Shown: positions 1 to 7,408 of the stretch, in pieces
Layout of the letters: every line of letters starts with the position of its first letter
Position numbering within the stretch: position 1 is the first letter of the stretch
Source of the DNA: Spirochaetaceae bacterium UBA6243
Lineage (GTDB): Bacteria; Spirochaetota; Spirochaetia; Treponematales; Rectinemataceae
Length of the DNA stretch: 64,000 nucleotides
Reading direction: 5' to 3'
NCBI GenBank assembly: GCA_002441395.1
Contig: DJVZ01000045.1
Span: forward strand, 30,686 to 94,685
The notes under the pieces: model-generated
The model's database searches: none
Told to the model about the DNA's origin: nothing
What the model saw: only the letters and a program-made list of their open reading frames with translations
Position numbers and translations under genes: made by a program

Positions 1-236
1 AACGCGAAGGATAGCCCCGTAAGGATGATCGGCATCGCCTGAATTACGAATTCGCCGATATAGCGTGTGTTGATGGGCTGCCCGTTCAAGATGTCGATGC
101 CGGAAAAGCCCTTGATGATCGCTGCATACATCGAAAGCGGCGAACGCCCGGTAAGTTTGACGATGAGAGAGCCCAGCACAAATCCCAAAAGCACCGCGAT
201 GAGCGGAAGCACAATCTTTTCTTTTCTTGCTGTCAT
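1..236 (-). CDS. ABC transporter permease, N-terminal part (BmpA/PnrA-type system)
   Basis: Only the first 78 codons are in the window; the gene runs off the left edge. The start ATG (base 236) is preceded by a clear GGAGG. The visible protein has a short basic N terminus (MTARKEK), a first membrane helix at about residues 8-25, and a segment ending in a second hydrophobic stretch. This is the usual opening of inner-membrane permeases of the simple sugar/nucleoside ABC family (YufP-like). It follows the double ATPase by 14 bases in the same direction, so the two are almost certainly one operon. The family call rests mainly on that neighbour and on pnrA nearby. Confidence 0.8.
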   Translation of the reverse strand, partial: MTARKEKIVLPLIAVLLGFVLGSLIVKLTGRSPLSMYAAIIKGFSGIDILNGQPINTRYIGEFVIQAMPIILTGLSFA

Positions 237-250
237 CGATCTTCCTCCGT

Positions 251-1807
251 TCAGGCGTGAACCGCTTCGTGTGCGGGGTGGGGAGTGCTGCGAGTCTTGC
301 GGAGCGCACCGGACATCATGAGGCCAAGCTCGTTCTCATTGGTTGCCGCCGCATCCACAATGCCAACAATTTCACCGTTGTAAATCACCGCGATCCGGTC
401 AGAAACATCCATGATCTCATCGAGTTCCAGGGAGACGAGAAAAATGGCCTTGTTCTTGTCGCGCTCTTCGATAATCCGCTTGTGGATATACTCGATTGCT
501 CCGACGTCGAGGCCGCGGGTTGGCTGAACCACCACGAAGACATCGGGCGAGCGATCGATTTCGCGGGCGACAATGGCCTTCTGCTGATTGCCGCCGGACA
601 TGGCCCTCGCCGGCGTCATGGCCCCCTGGCCCGAACGCACGTCGAATTCCTGAATAAGCCTCTCGGCGTTTTCGAAAATGGCTTTTTTATTCAAAATCCC
701 GAAGTTGGCGAAGGGCTTTTCATAGTAATTGTGAATGATAAAGTTTTCACCCATCGTGAAATCGAGCACAAGGCCGTGCTTCTGGCGGTCTTCGGGAATA
801 TGCCCAAGACCGCGATCGGTCCGCTCTTTGATCGAGAGGTGTGTTATGTCTTTATCTTTCAAATAGATTTTACCGGATTCAATTTTACATAGCCCCGTGA
901 CCGCCTGCACCAGCTCCGTCTGTCCATTGCCGTCGATGCCGCAGAGACCAAGAACTTCCCCCGCGCGCACGGTAAGCGACAAATTCTTAACGCCGAGCAC
1001 TCCTTTGAGATTTTTTACATTGAGCTGTTCGATGCGTAAAAGTTCATCGCCCGGCTTTGCGGGCATCTTCTCGACATGGAAACTGACCTGGCGGCCTACC
1101 ATCATTTCAGCCATTTTCTCTTCGTCGGTATCTGCGACGGGCACCGTTCCTACAAACTTTCCTCGCCTGAGAACGGTGCATACATCCGCAACTTCCTTAA
1201 TTTCCTTGAGCTTGTGAGTAATGAGCAAAATGGTCTTGCCCTCTTCCACCAGCCGCCTCATGATCTGCATGAGCTCATGAATCTCCTGAGGCGTAAGGAC
1301 TGCCGTGGGTTCGTCGAAAATAAGGATCTCCGCATCGCGGTAGAGCATCTTGAGTATCTCAACACGCTGCTGCATGCTGACTGAAATGTCCTCAATTTTT
1401 GCGCGCGGATCGACCGCCAATCCATAAAGTCTCGAAATTTCTTCAACTTTTTGTTCCGCGGTACGGATATCGATGACCGGACCTTTGTGCGGTTCCATCC
1501 CGAGGATAATATTCTCTGTGACTGTAAAATTGTGCACGAGCTTGAAATGCTGATGGACCATGCCAATGCCAAGTGAAGTTGCGACATTTGGGTCGCTGAT
1601 CTTGACCTCTTTGCCTCGTACCCGGATTGAGCCGCCATCAGGCTGATACAAGCCGAATAGAATGCTCATCAGTGTGGATTTCCCTGCACCATTTTCGCCC
1701 AGGAGAGCGTGTATCGACCGTTCTTCAATTTGAAGCGTAATATCGTCGTTTGCTCTGATTCCGGGGAAATCCTTAGTGATGTGAAACATCTCTACGATGT
1801 ACGACAC
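251..1807 (-). CDS. Double ATPase of a nucleoside/simple-sugar ABC importer
   Basis: A 518-residue protein with two ABC ATPase halves, like YufO/RbsA. Half one has Walker A GENGAGKST at residues 37-45 and Walker B LIFDEPTAVL. Half two has the degenerate P-loop (GIDGNGQTE) and the signature MSGGNQQK normal for this family. It would energise uptake of purine nucleosides or related sugars with the permease downstream and a PnrA-type binding protein. I chose the GTG at 1807 because an AGGGGG lies a good distance upstream; a TTG two codons earlier would abut that site. An extended -10 promoter precedes it (1838-1846), so it need not depend on the pst genes upstream. Confidence 0.88.
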   Translation of the reverse strand: MSYIVEMFHITKDFPGIRANDDITLQIEERSIHALLGENGAGKSTLMSILFGLYQPDGGSIRVRGKEVKISDPNVATSLGIGMVHQHFKLVHNFTVTENIILGMEPHKGPVIDIRTAEQKVEEISRLYGLAVDPRAKIEDISVSMQQRVEILKMLYRDAEILIFDEPTAVLTPQEIHELMQIMRRLVEEGKTILLITHKLKEIKEVADVCTVLRRGKFVGTVPVADTDEEKMAEMMVGRQVSFHVEKMPAKPGDELLRIEQLNVKNLKGVLGVKNLSLTVRAGEVLGLCGIDGNGQTELVQAVTGLCKIESGKIYLKDKDITHLSIKERTDRGLGHIPEDRQKHGLVLDFTMGENFIIHNYYEKPFANFGILNKKAIFENAERLIQEFDVRSGQGAMTPARAMSGGNQQKAIVAREIDRSPDVFVVVQPTRGLDVGAIEYIHKRIIEERDKNKAIFLVSLELDEIMDVSDRIAVIYNGEIVGIVDAAATNENELGLMMSGALRKTRSTPHPAHEAVHA

Positions 1808-1837
1808 CTGCAACCCCCTGGATTAGGATAAAAAACG

Positions 1838-1846
1838 AGTATATCA
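1838..1846 (-). promoter_or_regulatory. Putative extended -10 promoter of the ABC ATPase/permease operon
   Basis: Read on the minus strand, the sequence is TGATATACT: an extended TGN followed by TATACT. The -35 region is poor (TGGCGA), which fits an extended -10 promoter. It lies between pstA and the ATPase gene, about 30 bases upstream of the GTG start. Confidence 0.45.
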
Positions 1847-1878
1847 TACCATGATTTTCTTCGCCAGAGAGGGAACGA

Positions 1879-2724
1879 TTATCGTTTCTTTCTTGTCCCA
1901 ATAAAGAGATTGAGGCTCAATACGAAAACGACGAGGAGCAAGGCCGCTCCCCAGGCTTTTTGATGCCAGTCGTCGTACGGGCTTTTAATGTATTCATAGA
2001 TCACTAAGGGAAGCGCGGAGATAGGACCTTTAAAATTCAGGCTTAAAAATGGATTGCCAAAAGCGGTAAAGAGAAGGGGAGCCGTTTCGCCTGCGGCGCG
2101 GGCGATTCCAAGGCCTGTCGCTTCCAGAATGCCTGAACCGGCTGCGGGCAAAACGATTTCGACAATCACGCGCCAGCGGGGAGCTCCCAGCGCGAGCGCG
2201 GCTTCCACATACGAAGCGGGCACCATCTCCAGCGATTCTTTTATCATGCTGATCATGAGGGGCAGCATGACGATCGAGAGCGCAATGCCGCCCGAGAGCG
2301 CTGAGAAAGTTTTCATAGGCACAACAACCCATGAGTAAATGACAACGCCTATGACAATAGAGGGAATGCCCTGCAAGGTGTTGACCACACTCAAAAGCCC
2401 ATTGGCCCTTTTTGAACCCTTGTGTTCATATAGATAAAGGGCCGCAAGCAGAGAAAATGGCAGCGCTATTACAATTGCTGTGGCCAGCAGCATGAGCGTA
2501 CCGACAATCGCCTGCACAATGCCGCCGCCGATCTCGCCAAAAGGCTTCTGTTGCTGAAAAAAGAAATCAAAATTGAGCGATTTGGCGCCATTCACCACGA
2601 CCTGCGCCAAAATGAGAAACAGCAGGGCAATCACAATGCCCGCGGGCACCATCACTGCGATTCTGAAAAATATGTCTTTTCTTTTCCGGCCCCTGTACTG
2701 GCCCGCAAAAACATTATTTTCCAT
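1879..2724 (-). CDS. pstA: Phosphate ABC transporter permease PstA
   Basis: 281 residues with six predicted membrane helices and the binding-protein-dependent permease loop (EAALALGAPRWRVIVEIVLPAA, in two parts EAALALGAPRW and VIVEIVLPAA, about residues 172-194). The GETAPLLFTA motif that follows is typical of PstA. With PstC it forms the inner-membrane channel for high-affinity phosphate uptake. The start overlaps the end of pstC by 11 bases, indicating translational coupling. No pstB ATPase or phoU follows: the next gene downstream is an ATPase of a different family. Confidence 0.93.
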   Translation of the reverse strand: MENNVFAGQYRGRKRKDIFFRIAVMVPAGIVIALLFLILAQVVVNGAKSLNFDFFFQQQKPFGEIGGGIVQAIVGTLMLLATAIVIALPFSLLAALYLYEHKGSKRANGLLSVVNTLQGIPSIVIGVVIYSWVVVPMKTFSALSGGIALSIVMLPLMISMIKESLEMVPASYVEAALALGAPRWRVIVEIVLPAAGSGILEATGLGIARAAGETAPLLFTAFGNPFLSLNFKGPISALPLVIYEYIKSPYDDWHQKAWGAALLLVVFVLSLNLFIGTRKKR

Positions 2725-3586
2725 AGGCGCCCATCCCTTTGCTCATCAGGGACCTTCCGAACCAGCCGGCAAGCATAGTGATCACAAGAAGAATGAGAGC
2801 GAGCCCCATCATGGCCGAACGGTGGACATCACTTGCGGCCTCGTTGAATTGTGACGCAATGACGCTCGCCAGCGTATTCCCGAGCGAGAACAGCGACGTC
2901 GGAATACGCGTCGCGTTGCCGATGAGCATGGTCACCGCCATTGTTTCGCCGAGCGCGCGGCCGAGTGAAAGCAGAATTCCGGCAAATATGCTATTTTTTG
3001 CGAAAGGAAGAGCGATACCCGTGACCACTTCCTGCTTCGTGAGCCCAAGGGCGAAGGCGCCTTCTCTCAGGCCCGCAGGAACATTCATGAGCGCTTCGCG
3101 GGTCATCGAGGACATGTAGGGAATGATCATGATCGCGAGCACGAGGGAAGCGGAGAGGATGCCGGCGCCATAGGGAGGGGCTCCCACCAGCATCGCAAGC
3201 TTCCTTATCAGCGGAATCACGACTTCAATCCCCCACAGGCCGAACACAACCGACGGGATTGAAGCGAGCACATTGATGAGCGTATTTAAAATAGAGCGAA
3301 TCCAGCTCGAATTGACATACTCGCCCATCACTATCCCCGCGCTGAGCGACAGGGGAATCGCGATGACAAGAGCGATGGCCGACGTCATCAGAGTACCGAT
3401 TATAAAAGGCAAGGCACCAAAATGGGTTGTGACCGGGTTCCATTCCGAACCATACAAGAATGCAGCCCCTTCCTGCTTTACCGCCGGAAGGGATTGCACT
3501 ACAAGAGTAAACAAAAACCCTGCGAAGATAAAAACGATTACCAGAGCTGCAAAACCGAGCAGGGCATTAAATCTTCTGTCATTCAT
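2714..3586 (-). CDS. pstC: Phosphate ABC transporter permease PstC
   Basis: 290 residues, with the first membrane helix at about 8-30, the periplasmic loop containing the YGSEWNP segment typical of PstC, and the permease coupling loop GAFALGLTKQEV. GRALGETMAV near residue 210 is the conserved PstC signature. It pairs with PstA, whose start overlaps it by 11 bases. No strong ribosome-binding site precedes the ATG, so translation may be coupled to or reinitiated from upstream. It lies 93 bases downstream of pstS. Confidence 0.93.
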   Translation of the reverse strand: MNDRRFNALLGFAALVIVFIFAGFLFTLVVQSLPAVKQEGAAFLYGSEWNPVTTHFGALPFIIGTLMTSAIALVIAIPLSLSAGIVMGEYVNSSWIRSILNTLINVLASIPSVVFGLWGIEVVIPLIRKLAMLVGAPPYGAGILSASLVLAIMIIPYMSSMTREALMNVPAGLREGAFALGLTKQEVVTGIALPFAKNSIFAGILLSLGRALGETMAVTMLIGNATRIPTSLFSLGNTLASVIASQFNEAASDVHRSAMMGLALILLVITMLAGWFGRSLMSKGMGAYGK

Positions 3587-3679
3587 GTTTTAGAAACCAA
3601 ATACATAAATGTTGCTTTAAAGTCAAGGCAGGCCGGCATTGCCATCTTAAGGCGGCAACACACAGCCTGCGCATCGGAC

Positions 3680-4726
3680 TTATTTCACCAGAGGCTGGCC
3701 ATCGTAGGTGATGCTCTTGATGATGGCTTCGGCGGCTTTCAACGCGGGCGCCGGCAGCGTGGCATAATCGAGCGAGGTCACATATTTCTGGCCATCGTGG
3801 ATCATCCACCAGAGGAGCTTGGCGAGCTGATCAGCCTGCTCGCGGGAGCGGTTGCCGTAATTCTGCTCGCGGTAGACGATGATCCAGGTGAGAGCACTGA
3901 TTGGGTAACCTTCTTTCGCGTCGGTGTTGACGAGAAGAATGCGGGTATCTGCCGGGAAGGCTCCTGCGGCAGCAGCCGAGATCGATTCGAGGCTCGGATC
4001 GACCCACATGCCGCTTGAATTCTTTATAGCCGCCACTGCCATGCTGTTCTGGTTTGCGTAGGCCAGCTCGACATAGCCGACACTGCCCTGAGTCTGCTTT
4101 ACCACACCCGCCACGCCGGCATTCTGCGCCGCGCCCTGCCCTGCCGGCCAGCTCACGGAGTTCGCGTTGCCAACCTTTGACTTCCACTCAGCGCTCACCG
4201 CGCTTAAATAAGCGGTAAAATTGAAGGTCGTCCCCGAGCCATCGGAACGGTAGACGGGCATGATCGCGAGGTTGGGAAGCTTGACATTAGGATTGAGCTC
4301 CGCAACGGCCTTGTCGTTCCACTTCGTGATTTTACCCAAATAGATGTCGGCCACCACGTCGCCGGTCAGTCTGAGCTTGGGATTGCCGGGAAGATTGTAG
4401 GTGACGACGACCGCGCCAATCACCGTGGGGATGTGTACGACCTGAGCGGGATACTTGCTGAAATCCGCGTCCTTGATGAACGAATCCGAACCACCAAAAT
4501 CGACGACACGATCCTGAATATTCTTGAGGCCGCCTGAAGACCCGATAGACTGGTAATTCACTTTGACGCCAGTCGCTTTGTAATATTCATCGAACATCTT
4601 GGTATAGGCAGGAGCAGGGAATGACGCGCCGGAGCCCAAGAGGCTCTGTGCGCCAAGCACGCCTGTCAGCCCGACAACAAATAGAGCGAGCAAAACCAGC
4701 TTCCTCGAAACTGCATTTCGTTTCAT
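3680..4726 (-). CDS. pstS: Phosphate-binding periplasmic protein PstS
   Basis: 348 residues. A Sec signal peptide (about residues 1-25, ending VLGAQS) has no lipobox cysteine, so the protein is predicted to be periplasmic. Family motifs include LLGSGASFPAP near the mature N terminus, QSIGSSGG for phosphate binding, and YRSDGSGTTFNFTAYL. The ATG at 4726 is chosen because GGAGG lies eight bases upstream; in-frame starts further upstream lack a signal-like N terminus. It is the first gene of pstSCA and sits behind the terminator of pnrA, so it should have its own promoter in the 4727-4865 gap, though no clear Pho box was seen. Confidence 0.93.
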   Translation of the reverse strand: MKRNAVSRKLVLLALFVVGLTGVLGAQSLLGSGASFPAPAYTKMFDEYYKATGVKVNYQSIGSSGGLKNIQDRVVDFGGSDSFIKDADFSKYPAQVVHIPTVIGAVVVTYNLPGNPKLRLTGDVVADIYLGKITKWNDKAVAELNPNVKLPNLAIMPVYRSDGSGTTFNFTAYLSAVSAEWKSKVGNANSVSWPAGQGAAQNAGVAGVVKQTQGSVGYVELAYANQNSMAVAAIKNSSGMWVDPSLESISAAAAGAFPADTRILLVNTDAKEGYPISALTWIIVYREQNYGNRSREQADQLAKLLWWMIHDGQKYVTSLDYATLPAPALKAAEAIIKSITYDGQPLVK

Positions 4727-4864
4727 TGCGTTTTCCTCCATCTTCGTCTTCATTTCGTGAATGTGCAGGCGACGCAAAAGCGCACGCCATATACGATTTT
4801 CACGATGTACAAAGAGAGGATATTCGGGACAAATTAATAGATTTTCTGATTTGTGTTAGGAAAT

Positions 4865-4898
4865 GATTAAAAACAGGGCTGCCTAGATGGGCAGCCCT
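4865..4898 (-). terminator. Rho-independent terminator after pnrA
   Basis: A perfect 9-bp stem (AGGGCTGCC with GGCAGCCCT, 4875-4883 and 4890-4898) with a 6-base loop is followed on the minus strand by GTTTTTAATC. It lies 34 bases beyond the pnrA stop codon and separates pnrA from pstS. Confidence 0.85.
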
Positions 4899-4931
4899 TT
4901 GCTGTAACACTGAATCTAGACGTTCATGCGC

Positions 4932-5936
4932 TTATTTCGCCGGAACCTCGGAAACGACGAGCTTGCCGGACGCGATCATCGCTTCGTACTCTTTGACTTT
5001 CGCCAGAATGTCCGCAGAGAGGTTGGGGTTCTTGTCGGGGATGCCGACGCCCTTGTTCTTCACGGTGAAGACGAGGCTCTGGCCGCCGGGGAACTTGCCG
5101 TCCATGGTCATCTTGCAAACGTCATACGCGGCCACATCGACGCGCTTCATCATCGAGGTGAGGACTGCCGACTTGCTGCCGCTGTAGATGCCATCGGCAT
5201 ACTGATCCTTGTCGACGCCGATCGCCCAGCGGATATCACCCTTCTGGGAGCGCTCTTTGGCTTCCTTGATGAGGCCATTGCCCGTGCCACCAGCGGCATG
5301 GAAAATGATATAGGCGCCGGCATTGTACTGCTTCTGCGCAAGAGCCTGACCTTTATCCGGAGCCGCGAAATCGCCGGCATAGTCTACGAGGATCTTGCAA
5401 TCCGGATAGACTGCCTTTACGCCCTGCTCGAAACCAGCCTGGAATTTTTCAATGAGCGGAAACTGCATGCCGCCGATAAAGCCAACGATGTTCTTCCCGT
5501 CGGCCTTCGCCTTGAGTCCCGCCGCGACACCAACGAGGAAGGAGCCTTCGTGCTCGGCGAAGCCGGCCGAGGCGACGTTCGGGAGGTTCACGACGGTGTC
5601 GATGATGAGGAACTTACGGGTCGGATAGTTGGTCGCGACCTGCGTCATTGCCTGCTCAAAGAGGAATCCCGGAGCGATGATGAGGCTCAATCCTTCATCC
5701 GCAAAGGTCGAAAGGTTCGGGACATAATCTGCTTCCGCGCTGGACTGCAAATACTTGTAATTGCCTTTCGCGAGCTTGAAATCCTGCGCGAAGCGGACAA
5801 TGCCTTCCCACGTGCCCTGGTTGAAGGACTTGTCGTCAATACCACCAACGTCGGTGACGAGACCGACTCTGAACTGTGCAAACACCGGCGCCGCGATGAG
5901 TGCAGCGACGACAAGCACTAATAGCGCTTTTTTCAT
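4932..5936 (-). CDS. pnrA: PnrA/BmpA-family nucleoside-binding protein
   Basis: 334 residues of the BMP family (Treponema TmpC/PnrA, Borrelia Bmp), which bind purine nucleosides for ABC import. Family landmarks are FRVGLVTDVGGIDDKSFNQG at the mature N terminus, IIAPGFLF, VGFIGG near residue 140, and WAIGVDKDQYADG. The signal peptide ends in PVFA before Gln-Phe-Arg. There is no lipobox cysteine, although the treponemal PnrA is a lipoprotein. GGAGG precedes the ATG, a TTGACA-N17-TACCAT promoter lies upstream and a terminator follows, so it is probably monocistronic. Its presumed ATPase and permease lie beyond the pst genes; deoC upstream suits nucleoside catabolism. Confidence 0.92.
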   Translation of the reverse strand: MKKALLVLVVAALIAAPVFAQFRVGLVTDVGGIDDKSFNQGTWEGIVRFAQDFKLAKGNYKYLQSSAEADYVPNLSTFADEGLSLIIAPGFLFEQAMTQVATNYPTRKFLIIDTVVNLPNVASAGFAEHEGSFLVGVAAGLKAKADGKNIVGFIGGMQFPLIEKFQAGFEQGVKAVYPDCKILVDYAGDFAAPDKGQALAQKQYNAGAYIIFHAAGGTGNGLIKEAKERSQKGDIRWAIGVDKDQYADGIYSGSKSAVLTSMMKRVDVAAYDVCKMTMDGKFPGGQSLVFTVKNKGVGIPDKNPNLSADILAKVKEYEAMIASGKLVVSEVPAK

Positions 5937-6010
5937 GCTTCATCCTCCTTTGAAGATTGCTCTACACGATACGCGAAGATTATGCCAATCTATCGCATTA
6001 AGTAACGTAA

Positions 6011-6039
6011 ATGGTAAAGCGACCGCCGCAGATTGTCAA
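6011..6039 (-). promoter_or_regulatory. Promoter of pnrA
   Basis: On the minus strand, a perfect -35 TTGACA (6039-6034) and a -10 TACCAT (6016-6011) are separated by 17 bases. They lie about 75 bases upstream of the pnrA start codon, in the gap after deoC. Confidence 0.65.
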
Positions 6040-6075
6040 TAAGAATTTTACAATTGCGAAGACTATCTAGACATT

Positions 6076-6747
6076 TTAGACCGATGCTTCGGCATCGCGC
6101 ATGATCGCTATGCCCGCGGATGCCCCGATGCGCGACGCACCCGCTTCGAGCATAGCCACCGCATCCTCATAAGTCTTGATGCCGCCCGAAGCCTTCACGA
6201 AAGCTGCATCGCCGATACTCTCTTTCATGAAGCGGACATCCTCCGCCGTTGCGCCACCAGTGCCGAACCCTGTGCTCGTCTGCACAAAGACCGCTCCTGC
6301 GTCCACCGCCGCTCTGCATGCATCGACCTTTTCTTCCCGCGTCAAGTAGCACGTTTCGATAATCGTCTTGACAATGGCGTGTTTCGAGGCCTTTACCACC
6401 GCAGCGATATCTTCGCGGACCGAAGTCCAGTCTCCCGCCTTTGCGCGCCCGATATTGATCACCATATCGACTTCGCGGGCACCCTCCGCGACCGCGCGGC
6501 GCGCCTCTTCCGCCTTGACAGCCGTGCCGTTTGCCCCGAGGGGAAAACCGACCACCGTCGCAATCAGCACCTCAGAACCGGCAAGTTCTCTGGCGCAGAC
6601 CGGGACCCAATATGGATTTACGCAGACTGCTTTGAATTTGTGCTGTCTGGCTTCCGAACACAGTGCTTTTATCTGATCTTCGGTTGCGGTGGCTTTCAGC
6701 AATGTATGATCGATGGTCGCAGCGATCAGCTTTCCGGTCCAATTCAT
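6076..6747 (-). CDS. deoC: Deoxyribose-phosphate aldolase DeoC, with the Schiff-base lysine replaced
   Basis: 223 residues of the class I DERA fold, which normally cleaves 2-deoxyribose-5-phosphate to acetaldehyde and glyceraldehyde-3-phosphate. Recognisable features are TIDHTLLK (11-18), Asp94 in REVDMV (equivalent to E. coli Asp102) and Lys185 in FVKASGG (equivalent to Lys201). However, the FVKTSTG motif, whose lysine forms the Schiff base (E. coli Lys167), reads FVQTSTG here: a CAG codon gives Gln at residue 156. Activity is therefore uncertain. It follows the HD-hydrolase gene by 22 bases in the valS operon and precedes pnrA, which fits nucleoside use. Confidence 0.88.
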   Translation of the reverse strand: MNWTGKLIAATIDHTLLKATATEDQIKALCSEARQHKFKAVCVNPYWVPVCARELAGSEVLIATVVGFPLGANGTAVKAEEARRAVAEGAREVDMVINIGRAKAGDWTSVREDIAAVVKASKHAIVKTIIETCYLTREEKVDACRAAVDAGAVFVQTSTGFGTGGATAEDVRFMKESIGDAAFVKASGGIKTYEDAVAMLEAGASRIGASAGIAIMRDAEASV

Positions 6748-6769
6748 TTTTCATTCCTCCGTATCAGCG

Positions 6770-7408
6770 CTAAATCTCGATCCTGTTGCGCAGATATTCG
6801 CGGCGGGTGGCAACGAGCTCTCTCAGCTCCGCGAGCATGCGCTCATCCGCCCTTTCGGCAATTGGAAACACGAATTGCTCTGTCTCATCGGTGTACCGGC
6901 GGACAAACACATCGTCGGTCACGTAGCCGAGGCTGATCATGTTCGAAATGCGGTCCGCGCTCTTGAGCACCCTGGCACGCAGCGACCCATAATCGCGAAT
7001 ACGCGTAAGAAACTCAGCCTTATTTTCGACCGGACGCCGGGTTACCTCGAGCACCAGTTTATAGACATCGATCGCTTCGTCATCGATCGAAAGAATGCTG
7101 TCCGGATCCGTCTCGGGGGCATCTTCAAGCAGGTCATGAATGAGAGAGGCTTTGAGCAGCACGGAGTCGATATAGCCATAGTCCATAAGAATCGCCATAG
7201 TGTCGAGCTGATGCCGGAACATGTTGCCGCCGCTTCTTCTGGGCTTGCCGATGAGGCAGGTTGCCAGCTGAATGTAGGGCGCAAGGTGCATGCGCTTGAG
7301 GCGCAACATGGCGGCCTTGTCCATGGTGAGGCGGTCGGAGCGGAGCACTGAATTCTGTTTGGGAAGAGAAATCTCGCCATTCTGAGGGCCATCCTCTCCT
7401 GAATTCAT
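6770..7408 (-). CDS. Small alarmone-hydrolase-like HD domain protein
   Basis: 212 residues matching the hydrolase domain of Rel/SpoT without synthetase or regulatory domains, as in stand-alone SAH/Mesh1 enzymes that remove pyrophosphate from (p)ppGpp. The metal and catalytic residues appear intact: His66 (FRHQLD), His91-Asp92 and Glu95-Asp96 in HDLLEDA, and Asp152 and Asn156 in KSADRISNM. Its ATG overlaps the valS stop by four bases (ATGA), so it is translationally coupled to a tRNA synthetase. The Rel protein at 35971-38211 has substitutions at two of these positions, so this gene may supply hydrolysis. Other HD phosphohydrolase substrates are possible. Confidence 0.78.
   Translation of the reverse strand: MNSGEDGPQNGEISLPKQNSVLRSDRLTMDKAAMLRLKRMHLAPYIQLATCLIGKPRRSGGNMFRHQLDTMAILMDYGYIDSVLLKASLIHDLLEDAPETDPDSILSIDDEAIDVYKLVLEVTRRPVENKAEFLTRIRDYGSLRARVLKSADRISNMISLGYVTDDVFVRRYTDETEQFVFPIAERADERMLAELRELVATRREYLRNRIEI

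Noticed and set aside
4926..5921. A 331-codon open frame antisense to pnrA
   Set aside because: It is a shadow of pnrA, which has a signal peptide, family motifs, promoter and terminator on the opposite strand.
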